Positions 35,349 through 42,902 of a stretch of 64,000 nucleotides of DNA are shown here, one piece after another; position 1 is the stretch's first letter, and each line of letters begins with the position of its first letter. The notes beneath the pieces were generated by a model. The model made no database searches. It had not been told where the DNA came from and worked only from the letters and a program-made list of their open reading frames with translations. The position numbers and the translations under genes are program-made. The DNA is from Georgenia soli (GTDB lineage: Bacteria; Actinomycetota; Actinomycetes; Actinomycetales; Actinomycetaceae): the NCBI RefSeq assembly GCF_002563695.1, contig NZ_PDJI01000004.1, positions 1,364,001 to 1,428,000 of the forward strand, given 5' to 3'.

Positions 35349-35380
35349 AGGGGGCGAGGTCCACGGACCCGCCCCCTTCG
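35349..35380 (+). terminator. Terminator of the coiled-coil pair
   Basis: GAAGGGGGCGAGGTCC pairs with GGACC-CGCCCCCTTC around a short loop, with one unpaired base. It lies about 30 bp after the stop and is followed by GCCGTCGTCC. The GGTC/GACC centre resembles those at 19132 and 23223. Confidence 0.75.
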
Positions 35381-35555
35381 CCGTCGTCCCGGGCAGGCAG
35401 CCAGGCCGGCCGACGAGGCCCCGTCCCGGCCGCGGATCTCGTCGCGGCCGCACCCGGCTGAGCGCCGCACGCGCCCTCCGTTGTGCGGGTCCGCGTTATC
35501 GTGGCGCCGGGTGGCCGGACGCGACCCGCAGGCGCAGGACGAAGGGCGACGAGGA

Positions 35556-37550
35556 GTGGCAGACCACCCCGACGAGCGAGCAGGAGGCCGCGACGGCGGC
35601 ACCGCAACGACCCCGCACCAGCTCGCGGCCGCGGGCGTCGGCACCTACGAGGTCGACCTGGGAACCCGCCGGCTGAGCACCGACGCGAGCGCTCGGGAGA
35701 TCTTCGGCGCCGACTCCGTCACCGAGCTCGAGCAGCGCGTGCACCCCGACGACCTGCCGCCGCTGCGGGACGTGCTGAACGGGATGCTCGGGGACGAGCC
35801 GGAGTACGACCTGCGCTTCCGGGTGCGCGACGGTGACGGGACCGTGCGGTGGGCCGCCACCCACGGCCGCCTGCAGCGGGATCCCGACGGCGCGCCGAGC
35901 CGGCTGATCGGCGTGGTCTTCGCCGCCACACCCGTGCGCGAGGAGTACCTGCCCGACGCCGCGTTCCTGGAGACGGTGCCGGCGGCGTTCATGGCGCTGA
36001 GCCACTTCTGGCGGTTCACCTACGTCAACACGGCCGCCGAACGCGTGCTGGGCCGCACCCGGGAGGAGCTGCTCGGCCACGAGCTGTGGGAGCTCTTCCC
36101 GGCGCTCGTGGGCTCGGAGTTCGAGCACCAGTACCGGCGGGCGATGACCACCGGGCACCCCGTGGCCTTCGACGCCTTCTACGCCCCGCTGGACGCCTGG
36201 TACGAGGTCCGTGCCGCACTGGGCCCGCACGGGCTCTCCGTCTACATCCTCGACGTCACCACCCGGCACGCGCTGCAGGAGCACACCGAGCGGGCCGCCC
36301 GCCGGACGCAGCTGACGGCGCGCCTGATGACCGAGCTCGTCGGCACCCTCAACGTGCAGGAGACGGCGAGCCGCATCGCACGCACGGTCGTCCCGGAGCT
36401 CGGGGACTGGGGCGTCGTGTCGGTGGCCGGGCTGGACGACGTGGGCGGCCTGCGGGGCATGGCCGACGTCGGCTGGTGGCACCCCGACCCCGCGCGCCGA
36501 CCCCTGGTGGAGCGGTACGCCCATCACCGGCAGGAGGCCCTGCGGGACGACTCCTTCCTCAACCGCGCGCTGGCCAGCGGCGAGGTCGTCAGCGTGCCGG
36601 CGGACGCCGTCGCACGCATCCAGCAGGCCATGGCCCCCGGGCCGGCTCGCGAGCTCATCGCCGAGCTGGCTCCGGCCTCCGCGACGATGCTGCCGCTGCG
36701 ATCCCGCGGCCGCACCCTCGGCGCGATCAGCCTGTTCAACGGCCCGGGCCGCACGCCGCTGGGCGGGGCGGACCTCGAGACGGCCCGCGAGATCGCCGAC
36801 CGGGCCGCCCTGGTCCTCGACAACGCCTACCTCTACCAGCGGCAGCGGCAGGTGGCCGAGGAGCTGCAGCTCTCGCTGCTGACCGACCCGCCGGTCCTGG
36901 ACCACCTCGACGTCGCGGTGCGGTACGTCCCGGCGGCCGAGGCGGCCAAGGTGGGCGGCGACTGGTACGACGTCTTCGCCCCCGGCCGCGACGCCACCGT
37001 CGTCATCGGCGACGTCACCGGCCACGACCTCCACGCCGCCGCTTTCATGGGGCAGATCCGCTCGCTGCTGCGCGGCATCGCGGTGACCACCGGCTCGGGT
37101 CCCGCAGACCTGCTCGCCGAGGTCGACCGCGCGCTGCACGCGCTCGGGCACACCACGCCCGCCTCCGGCGTGGTCGCCCAGCTCGACGCGCACACCCAGC
37201 CCGTCCGCGTGCGCTGGTCCAACGCCGGCCACCCGCCGCCGATGCTGGTCCGGCCGGACGGCGCCGTGGAGATGCTGGCGGGCTCGAACCTGCTCCTCGG
37301 GGTCCGCCCCGGCACGCAGCGGTCCGAGTCGGCGCTCACCCTGGAGCCGGGCGCCACGCTCCTGCTCTACACCGACGGGCTGGTCGAGCGCCGCGACGGT
37401 GGGCTCCTCGCGGGGGTCCGGCGGCTGCGCGGGGTCCTCGCCGAGGTGGGCGCCCTGGGCGTGGAGGAGCTGTGCGACGCCCTGCTCGCCACCCTGCTGC
37501 CGGACCAGCCGGACGACGACGTCGCACTCGTCGTGATCCGCCCCCGCTAG
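35556..37550 (+). CDS. PAS-PAS-GAF-PP2C (SpoIIE-type) serine phosphatase
   Basis: A 664-residue soluble sensor phosphatase. PAS 1 at about 15-125 (ends RLIGVVF), PAS 2 at about 130-245 (ALSHFWRFTYVNTAAERVLG), GAF at about 260-430 and a SpoIIE/PP2C domain at about 445-664. The metal-binding motifs GGDWYDVF, GDVTGHDLHAA and DGLVERRD are present, so it should be active. Such proteins dephosphorylate STAS anti-sigma antagonists to release stress sigma factors. No partner is adjacent; the STAS gene at 56097 is a candidate. GTG 35556 was chosen from AAGGG spacing; GTG 35511 is possible. Confidence 0.88.
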   Translation: MADHPDERAGGRDGGTATTPHQLAAAGVGTYEVDLGTRRLSTDASAREIFGADSVTELEQRVHPDDLPPLRDVLNGMLGDEPEYDLRFRVRDGDGTVRWAATHGRLQRDPDGAPSRLIGVVFAATPVREEYLPDAAFLETVPAAFMALSHFWRFTYVNTAAERVLGRTREELLGHELWELFPALVGSEFEHQYRRAMTTGHPVAFDAFYAPLDAWYEVRAALGPHGLSVYILDVTTRHALQEHTERAARRTQLTARLMTELVGTLNVQETASRIARTVVPELGDWGVVSVAGLDDVGGLRGMADVGWWHPDPARRPLVERYAHHRQEALRDDSFLNRALASGEVVSVPADAVARIQQAMAPGPARELIAELAPASATMLPLRSRGRTLGAISLFNGPGRTPLGGADLETAREIADRAALVLDNAYLYQRQRQVAEELQLSLLTDPPVLDHLDVAVRYVPAAEAAKVGGDWYDVFAPGRDATVVIGDVTGHDLHAAAFMGQIRSLLRGIAVTTGSGPADLLAEVDRALHALGHTTPASGVVAQLDAHTQPVRVRWSNAGHPPPMLVRPDGAVEMLAGSNLLLGVRPGTQRSESALTLEPGATLLLYTDGLVERRDGGLLAGVRRLRGVLAEVGALGVEELCDALLATLLPDQPDDDVALVVIRPR

Positions 37551-37571
37551 GTGCGGCCACGAGCCAGGCTC

Positions 37572-37643
37572 CGACGTCGGCAGTCAGGGGCGGACCGACG
37601 TCGGCAGTCAGGGGCGGACCGACGTCGGGAGTCAGGGGCGGAC
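37572..37643. repeat. Three tandem 24-bp repeats between convergent genes
   Basis: Copies at 37572-37595, 37596-37619 and 37620-37643 are identical except for one base in the third. They follow the phosphatase stop and cover the stop codon of the minus-strand small gene. Confidence 0.95.
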
Positions 37644-37781
37644 GGGCTCCAGCTCCCGCTCGGCCTCCGCGAGCACGGCGAGGGCCTGCGCGGCGGCGGC
37701 GACGGTCTCCGGGCCGTACTCGATCCCGAGGTGGCGGAGCGCGGCGACGAGTCGCGCGTCGGGCCGTGAGATCTCGAGCAT
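37632..37781 (-). CDS. Small hypothetical protein, 49 residues
   Basis: A short helical protein (MLEISRPDARLVAALRHLGI start, Ala/Glu-rich end). I do not recognise a family. A GAGAGGAC sequence lies 10-17 bases before ATG 37781, and codon usage has high third-position GC. An in-frame extension to ATG 37829 has no ribosome site. The stop falls inside the 24-bp repeat array, so the C-terminus could have been reshaped by the repeats. It may not be a real gene. Confidence 0.45.
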   Translation of the reverse strand: MLEISRPDARLVAALRHLGIEYGPETVAAAAQALAVLAEAERELEPVRP

Positions 37782-38056
37782 CACGACCGTCCTCTCGTGA
37801 GGGACCGTCAGGGGGCCGGGTGCAGACATGGAACAGCAGAATCGGGCGGACGTCCGGTGAATGAAGCGGCTCGTTGACGCCGCATCCCGTCGGTTTTGTT
37901 GCGCAATCGGCAGACTGGCGGGCGGTGCTTCCGTACCGTGGGTCCGAGTCGGGATTCCCGGTGGCGGGGGCGCCGCCCGGCAGCGTGCGGGAAGTATCCG
38001 AACGCTGCTCTCCAAAAGTCTGCGGTGACTCCAGGCATCCCCATATCTTGGGACTC

Positions 38057-38332
38057 GTGGCGGCATACCTGGTGACCTATGACCTGCATCGGCCGGCCTG
38101 TGCCTACCCGGGCCTCCTCGAGCAGCTCGCCAAGTTTCCGGCCTCGTGCCAGGGGCTGGACTCCAGCTGCTTCGTCGTCGCCGAGGGCACGGCCGACGAC
38201 GTCCGCGACGCGCTCGTGCCCCACCTCCACCCGGGCGACGGCCTCATCGTCACGGCGCTGACGAGCAGCATCGCCTCGTGGACCGGGCTCCGCCCGGAGG
38301 CCCGGCGCTGGATCCACACCCACATGAACTGA
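38057..38332 (+). CDS. Stand-alone Cas2-like (SinR-type) small protein
   Basis: A 91-residue protein with a beta-alpha-beta start YLVTYDLHRP, then SCFVVAEGTADDVRDAL and DGLIVTALTSSIASW. This pattern matches the ferredoxin-like Cas2/SinR family: first-strand YLVxYDL with Asp, then a long helix. No cas1 or CRISPR array is nearby, so it is probably a solitary relative of the VapD/SinR group, possibly a nuclease or RNA-binding protein. GTG 38057 is preceded by TATCTT at 38043-38048 and no ribosome site, which suggests a leaderless message. Confidence 0.75.
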   Translation: MAAYLVTYDLHRPACAYPGLLEQLAKFPASCQGLDSSCFVVAEGTADDVRDALVPHLHPGDGLIVTALTSSIASWTGLRPEARRWIHTHMN

Positions 38333-38516
38333 GGCGACGAACGCCGCGTCGCCCGGACGCGGAGCCCAGGGCTCTCCCAAGACTCGTAAAGGCGCAGGTC
38401 AAGCAGGTACGGCGCTGGATACATGTGACCGAACCGAGACCATATTTGGCCGCGGTGCGTCCGGAGCCGGCCCTAGTCTGCCGATCACACCACCTGAACA
38501 AACAGAAAGTCCGAAC

Positions 38517-39050
38517 ATGCGCAAGACAGCACTGGCCGCCCTGGCCCTCGCCGGCACCTTCGCCCTCGCAGGCTGCAGCGACAGCGCCGGGGAGGAGGCG
38601 GCCGCCCCCGCTCCCGCGACCTCCGCCGCCGCCGAGGAGACCCAGGCGGAGTCGGAGACGGTCGACGCGTTCGACGTCGAGGTCGGCGACTGCATCCTCT
38701 ACCCCGAGGAGCAGGCCGCCGAGCAGGCGACCGGGACCACCGAGGCGCCCGCCGAGATCGAGACCGTCTCCTGCGACCAGCCGCACGACAGCCAGGTCTA
38801 CACCGTCTTCGACCTGCCCGGCGGCGACTTCCCCGGCGACGACGAGATCATCGCCGCCGCGGACGAGCGGTGCGGGGCCGACTTCGAGGGCTTCGTCGGC
38901 AACTCCTACGACAACTCCGTGCTCGACATCGAGTACTTCTTCCCGTCCGAGGAGTCCTGGAACTTCGACGACGACCGCGAGGTCGCGTGCATGGTCTACC
39001 ACATGGAGGGTGAGCAGCTCACCGCCTCCGCCGAGGGCTCCGCGCTCTGA
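38517..39050 (+). CDS. Septum-formation-domain lipoprotein
   Basis: A 177-residue lipoprotein. The signal ends at lipobox LAGC (Cys about 19). A disordered Ala/Glu/Thr linker runs to about 45. The domain matches the actinobacterial septum-formation family: VGDCILYP, VSCDQPHDSQVYTVF, PGDDEIIAAADERCGADFEGFVG and a final REVACMVYH, giving four conserved Cys that likely form disulfides. It is expected at the outer face of the membrane; molecular role unknown. ATG 38517 starts the signal peptide. Confidence 0.87.
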   Translation: MRKTALAALALAGTFALAGCSDSAGEEAAAPAPATSAAAEETQAESETVDAFDVEVGDCILYPEEQAAEQATGTTEAPAEIETVSCDQPHDSQVYTVFDLPGGDFPGDDEIIAAADERCGADFEGFVGNSYDNSVLDIEYFFPSEESWNFDDDREVACMVYHMEGEQLTASAEGSAL

Positions 39051-39109
39051 GCAGGCACCTCCGCGTGGAACCACGGTGACGCCGTAGCACCTCGGTAGCC
39101 GGCGAACCG

Positions 39110-39148
39110 CCCGCGCGCCTCCCGTCCGACGGACGGGAGGTGCGCGGG
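39110..39148 (+). terminator. Terminator after the lipoprotein gene
   Basis: A stem of about 17 bp with one mismatch around a three-base loop (CCTCCCGTCC/GGACGGGAGG core) is followed by CGTTCTCGTT. It lies 60 bp after the lipoprotein stop. Confidence 0.75.
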
Positions 39149-39282
39149 CGTTCTCGTTCCAGCCGGGCCTTTCAGGCCTGGAGCGTGGCGGTCAGCCTCG
39201 TGCCCGTGCGCCGAGACCAGGTCTGGCACCCGCGGGCCCGAGGCACGATCGACGAAAAGCCGGGGCGCCGTCGTCGCCAAGG

Positions 39283-39936
39283 TCAGGCCGCGGGAGAGCC
39301 CGGCGGCCCGGGGAGGACGGTCGGCACGTACTCCAGCAGCTGGAGCCGGCGGTCGAACGTGCGGCTCTGGACCAGGTCGAGGGCGACGTCGGGATAGCCC
39401 TCGAAGATCCGCTCACGGCCGGTCCTGCCCGTGATCACCGGGAAGACGACCAGCCGCAGCCGGTCCACCAGTCCGGCGGCGAGGAGCGACCGGCACAGGG
39501 TCAGGCTCCCCATCGTGCGCATCGGTCCGGCACCGCTCCGCTTCATCTCCGTCACGGCCGCCACGGCGTCCCCGCGCACCAGGCGGGTGTTCGGCCACGG
39601 CGGCTCCCCCTCGAGCGTCGAGGAGAAGACGATCTTCTGCGCCCGGCCCAGCTCGTCGATGCTCGACTGCTCGTCCGTCGGCTCCTCGGCGGCCGCGGCG
39701 TCGAACTCGGCGGCGAAGCCGGACATCAGCCGGTACGTGTTGGCGCCCATCAGGATCGTGTACCTGCCCTCGGGCTGCTCCTCGAGCCAGTCGAGGTACT
39801 CCGGCCCCTCCAGCCCCCACCACCCCGGCCACCCCTCCGCGGACGCGAAGCCGTCCAACGAGACGATGAAGTCCACCAGCAGCTCCGACCGGGACGTCCC
39901 GAACATGTCGGACGCCCCGCCGGTCTCCTCGGCCAT
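39283..39936 (-). CDS. DHFR/RibD C-terminal-domain reductase-like protein
   Basis: A 217-residue protein of the RibD_C/dihydrofolate-reductase-like family. It has LVDFIVSLDGFASAEGWPGWWG (substrate strand with Asp), ILMGANTYRLM (NADPH-binding helix) and GPMRTMGSLTLCRSLLAAGLVDRLRL (glycine-rich loop and following helix). These are NADPH-dependent reductases of mostly unknown substrate. ATG 39936 has GGAAGGAAGAGACCC upstream. It is a single-gene unit, convergent with the lipoprotein gene. Confidence 0.87.
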   Translation of the reverse strand: MAEETGGASDMFGTSRSELLVDFIVSLDGFASAEGWPGWWGLEGPEYLDWLEEQPEGRYTILMGANTYRLMSGFAAEFDAAAAEEPTDEQSSIDELGRAQKIVFSSTLEGEPPWPNTRLVRGDAVAAVTEMKRSGAGPMRTMGSLTLCRSLLAAGLVDRLRLVVFPVITGRTGRERIFEGYPDVALDLVQSRTFDRRLQLLEYVPTVLPGPPGSPAA

Positions 39937-40383
39937 GGGTCTCTTCCTTCCTCCGCGACGTTGCGGCACGCCCTGAGCGCCCGCCGGACGGGGCCCGCCC
40001 GGGTCGGGCTACGAGAACGCAAGCACACTTCGGGCTTTTCCGGCACCCCTCTCCCGCATCCCGCTCACCGCGGGAGTGGCGCGGTCAGCACTGCTAACCC
40101 GCCGCCGCGCAACGCCAGGCGGTCCCTTGACCCGGGGCAGGCCCGGCCCGACAGCCGTTGGCCCGGGCTTTGCGTGACCTTGATGACTTTTCCGACATAG
40201 CGTTGGAATGCGGGCGGCTCGTACGTATCGTGAAAGGCGAGCCAGTGTCCCCACGGCGGTAGCACGGCTGGGTGCTTGAACCGCCGGGACCGGTCTCCCC
40301 GTGTCGCCTCGGAACTGAGGAGTTGGCTGCGGCTCGCGCCCTGCCGCCCCGCCCCAGATCAGGTCCCGAGGCAAGGAGAACGC
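39937..40383. promoter_or_regulatory. Long 5' region of the BCCT transporter with a promoter
   Basis: These 447 bases hold no supported gene. A good sigma-70-type promoter for the plus strand is TTGGAA (40203-40208), 17 bp, TATCGT (40226-40231). It would give a leader of about 145 bases before GTG 40384. The leader contains several short GC-rich stems but no riboswitch class I recognise. Osmotic control of this class of transporter is common. Confidence 0.5.
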
Positions 40384-42618
40384 GTGACAGCCGAGCACGA
40401 AGCGACACCCAGCACCGAAGAGTCGAGGATCGACCGCGGCCGGTTCGGCGCGACGGAGCGGCGCCGGCCCCGGACCGACGACGAGCGCCGGGCCCCCATC
40501 TCCAGCGCCGAGCTCAGCAAGGGCCCCACCGAGCTGGCGGAGGACCGCGGCCCGCGCGTGAACTGGCGCGTGTTCATCATCTCGGCCGCCGTGATCGTGG
40601 CCTTCTCGCTGTGGGCGATGCTCGCCCCCACCCACGCCGCGAACGTCATGCGCGAGATGGTCCTGGGCATCGCGACGAACCTCGGCTGGGTCTACGTCGT
40701 CACCGTGGTCGCGGTGATCCTCTTCGTGCTCTGGGTGGCCTTCTCGAAGGAGGGCCAGGTGCGCCTGGGACCGGACCACTCCCGGCCCCAGTACAACCTG
40801 TTCACGTGGGTGGCCATGCTCTTCGGCGCCGGCGTCGGCATCGACCTGCTGTTCTACTCGGTCACCGGCCCGATCGCGCAGTACATGATGCCGCCGACGG
40901 GCGACCCGCAGTCCGCCCAGGCCGCCCAGGACGCCGTCGTGTGGACGATGTTCCACTACGGCATCTCCGGCTGGTCGATGTACTCCCTGCTGGGGATGGC
41001 GATGGGCTACTTCGCCTACCGGTGGGGCATGCCGCTGTCGATCCGCGCGGCGCTGTACCCGCTGCTCGGCAAGCGGGTGCGCGGCGCCGCCGGTGACGCC
41101 ATCGACATCTTCGCCCTCATCGGCACCGTCTTCGGCGTCGCGACCTCCATGGGCATCGGGGTCGTCCTGCTCAACGTCGGCTTCTCCTGGCTGTTCGGCC
41201 TGCCCGAGGGGCTGGCGCTGCAGATCGCCCTGGTGCTGGTCGCCGTCGTCATGACCATCGCCGGCTGCCTCTCCGGCGTGGACAAGGGCATCCGCATCGT
41301 CTCGGAGCTCAACCTGTGGATCGCCGGCGCGATGATGCTCTACATCCTCGTCACCGGGCAGACCGCGTTCCTGCTCAACGCCCTCGTCACCAACATCGGC
41401 CGGTTCATCGGCACCCTGCCCGCCCGCACCCTGGAGACCTTCGCCTACGAGGCCGACGGTGCCAGCTGGATGGGCGGCTGGACCCTCTTCTTCTGGGCGT
41501 TCTGGCTGGCGTGGGGCCCGTTCGTCGGCCTGTTCCTGGCCCGCATCTCCCGCGGCCGCACCCTGCGCGAGTTCGTCATCGCCGCCATCACCGCGCCGGT
41601 GCTGTGCGACTTCGTCATCGTCTCGATCTTCGGCAACTCCGCGCTGTCGGTCGTCATGGGAGGCGACACCGAGTTCGCCCAGCTCGCCATCGACCAGCCG
41701 GAGCAGGGCTGGTACGCGCTGCTGGAGATGTTCCCCGGCGCCGCGTTCCTCATCGGCCTGGCCACCCTGTCCGGCCTGCTCTTCTACCTCACCAGCGCCA
41801 ACTCCGGCGCCATGGTGATGGCGAACTTCTCCTCCACCATCCCCGACCCCGCCCAGGACGGCGCCAAGTGGCTCCGGATCTTCTGGGCCGTGGTCACCGC
41901 GCTGCTGACCATCGCCATGCTCGTGGCCGGCGGCGTCACCACCATGGAGTACGCGACGCTGATCTTCGCCTTCCCGGTCACGATCATCGCCTACCTCGTG
42001 ATGGCCTCGTTCTCGAAGGTGCTGCGCATGGAGCGGGCCGAGCGCGAGGGGCAGGTCGTCCGCCGGCGCTCCGCCGCGGCCCACGGCGGCCAGGTGCCCG
42101 AGAAGACGTGGAAGCAGCGCCTCGCCCAGCTGCGCTCGTACCCGTCGAAGCGGGCGGTCGCGCAGTTCATGGAGCGGGTGGTGCACCCGGCCCTGACCGC
42201 CGTCGCCGCCGAGTTCCGGGAGCAGGGCTACGAGGCGACGCTGACGACCACCCCGAACCCCGAGACGGACGTCGACGAGCACACGCTGGTGGTCAACATG
42301 GAGGAGCACCGCGACTTCCACTACCAGACGGCCGCGGTCCAGGCCCCGGTGCCCAGCATCGGCGGCCGGCCCATGTCCAAGGGCGACGACATCTACTACA
42401 AGATCGAGGTCTTCACCCAGACCGGCACCGAGGGCTACGACCTCATGGGCCTGACCCAGCAGCAGGTCATCAACGACGTCCTCGACCGCTACGAGGCGCA
42501 CCTGTCGTTCCTGCGCTACTCCAGCGAGCACGACTACGCTTCGGTCCTCACTCCCGCGGCCCCGGCCGGCCCGCCGGTCCCGGTCGTCGCGGACGACGTC
42601 GAGCGCGTCGAGAGCTAG
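40384..42618 (+). CDS. BCCT-family choline/glycine betaine-type transporter with long cytoplasmic tail
   Basis: A 744-residue transporter. A ~60-residue hydrophilic N-terminus precedes 12 helices. The BCCT signature on helix 8 appears as GGWTLFFWAFWLAWGPFVG, and GAGVGIDLLFY is the helix 3 substrate/ion region (typically GxGxGxxxxFW). A cytoplasmic C-terminal domain of about 200 residues (from ASFSKVLRM) resembles the BetT tail that senses osmotic stress and includes VVNMEEHRDFHYQTA. Substrate is likely choline or a related betaine. GTG 40384 follows GCAAGGAGAACGC. Confidence 0.92.
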   Translation: MTAEHEATPSTEESRIDRGRFGATERRRPRTDDERRAPISSAELSKGPTELAEDRGPRVNWRVFIISAAVIVAFSLWAMLAPTHAANVMREMVLGIATNLGWVYVVTVVAVILFVLWVAFSKEGQVRLGPDHSRPQYNLFTWVAMLFGAGVGIDLLFYSVTGPIAQYMMPPTGDPQSAQAAQDAVVWTMFHYGISGWSMYSLLGMAMGYFAYRWGMPLSIRAALYPLLGKRVRGAAGDAIDIFALIGTVFGVATSMGIGVVLLNVGFSWLFGLPEGLALQIALVLVAVVMTIAGCLSGVDKGIRIVSELNLWIAGAMMLYILVTGQTAFLLNALVTNIGRFIGTLPARTLETFAYEADGASWMGGWTLFFWAFWLAWGPFVGLFLARISRGRTLREFVIAAITAPVLCDFVIVSIFGNSALSVVMGGDTEFAQLAIDQPEQGWYALLEMFPGAAFLIGLATLSGLLFYLTSANSGAMVMANFSSTIPDPAQDGAKWLRIFWAVVTALLTIAMLVAGGVTTMEYATLIFAFPVTIIAYLVMASFSKVLRMERAEREGQVVRRRSAAAHGGQVPEKTWKQRLAQLRSYPSKRAVAQFMERVVHPALTAVAAEFREQGYEATLTTTPNPETDVDEHTLVVNMEEHRDFHYQTAAVQAPVPSIGGRPMSKGDDIYYKIEVFTQTGTEGYDLMGLTQQQVINDVLDRYEAHLSFLRYSSEHDYASVLTPAAPAGPPVPVVADDVERVES

Positions 42619-42737
42619 GCCGTCCCCACGACGGATGGTCGGCTCCCGGCACCGGACCGCACCGCCGTCGCACACTCGGCTTCCGCCGTCGGGCTCCGCG
42701 CGATATCAGCGCTACCGCTCGCGACCGGGGCAACACA

Positions 42738-42786
42738 ACAACGGGGAAGATCCCTGTCGTCTGGCGACAGTGATCTTCCCCGTTGT
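42738..42786. terminator. Long perfect hairpin after the BCCT gene
   Basis: A 15-bp outer stem (42738-42752 with 42772-42786) encloses a second short stem (CTGTCG with CGACAG). It contains the inverted halves ACAACGGGGAAGATC and its complement. It lies in the convergent gap and could stop transcription from either side. Confidence 0.8.
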
Positions 42787-42864
42787 CGTCCGTCAGGGCG
42801 TCTGGATGCCCTCATTTGCCCGGACCGGTGAAGGACACCTTTTCAGCGGGTGCCAGCCCGGCAG

Positions 42865-42893
42865 GAGTGGTGCGAGCCTGGCTCGCACCACTC
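42865..42893. terminator. Second bidirectional hairpin, copy of the 6686 element
   Basis: A 13-bp perfect stem (42865-42877 with 42881-42893) with loop CTG ends 9 bp before the flavoprotein stop. The stem sequence is nearly the same as at 6686-6720, and the ACCTTTT motif lies 28 bases upstream of the stem in both places. Confidence 0.8.
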
Positions 42894-42902
42894 TCGCGTG
42901 GC

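Noticed and set aside
37572..37643. CRISPR remnant
   Set aside because: Copies are directly adjacent with no spacer, and the neighbouring Cas2-like protein is of the solitary SinR type.
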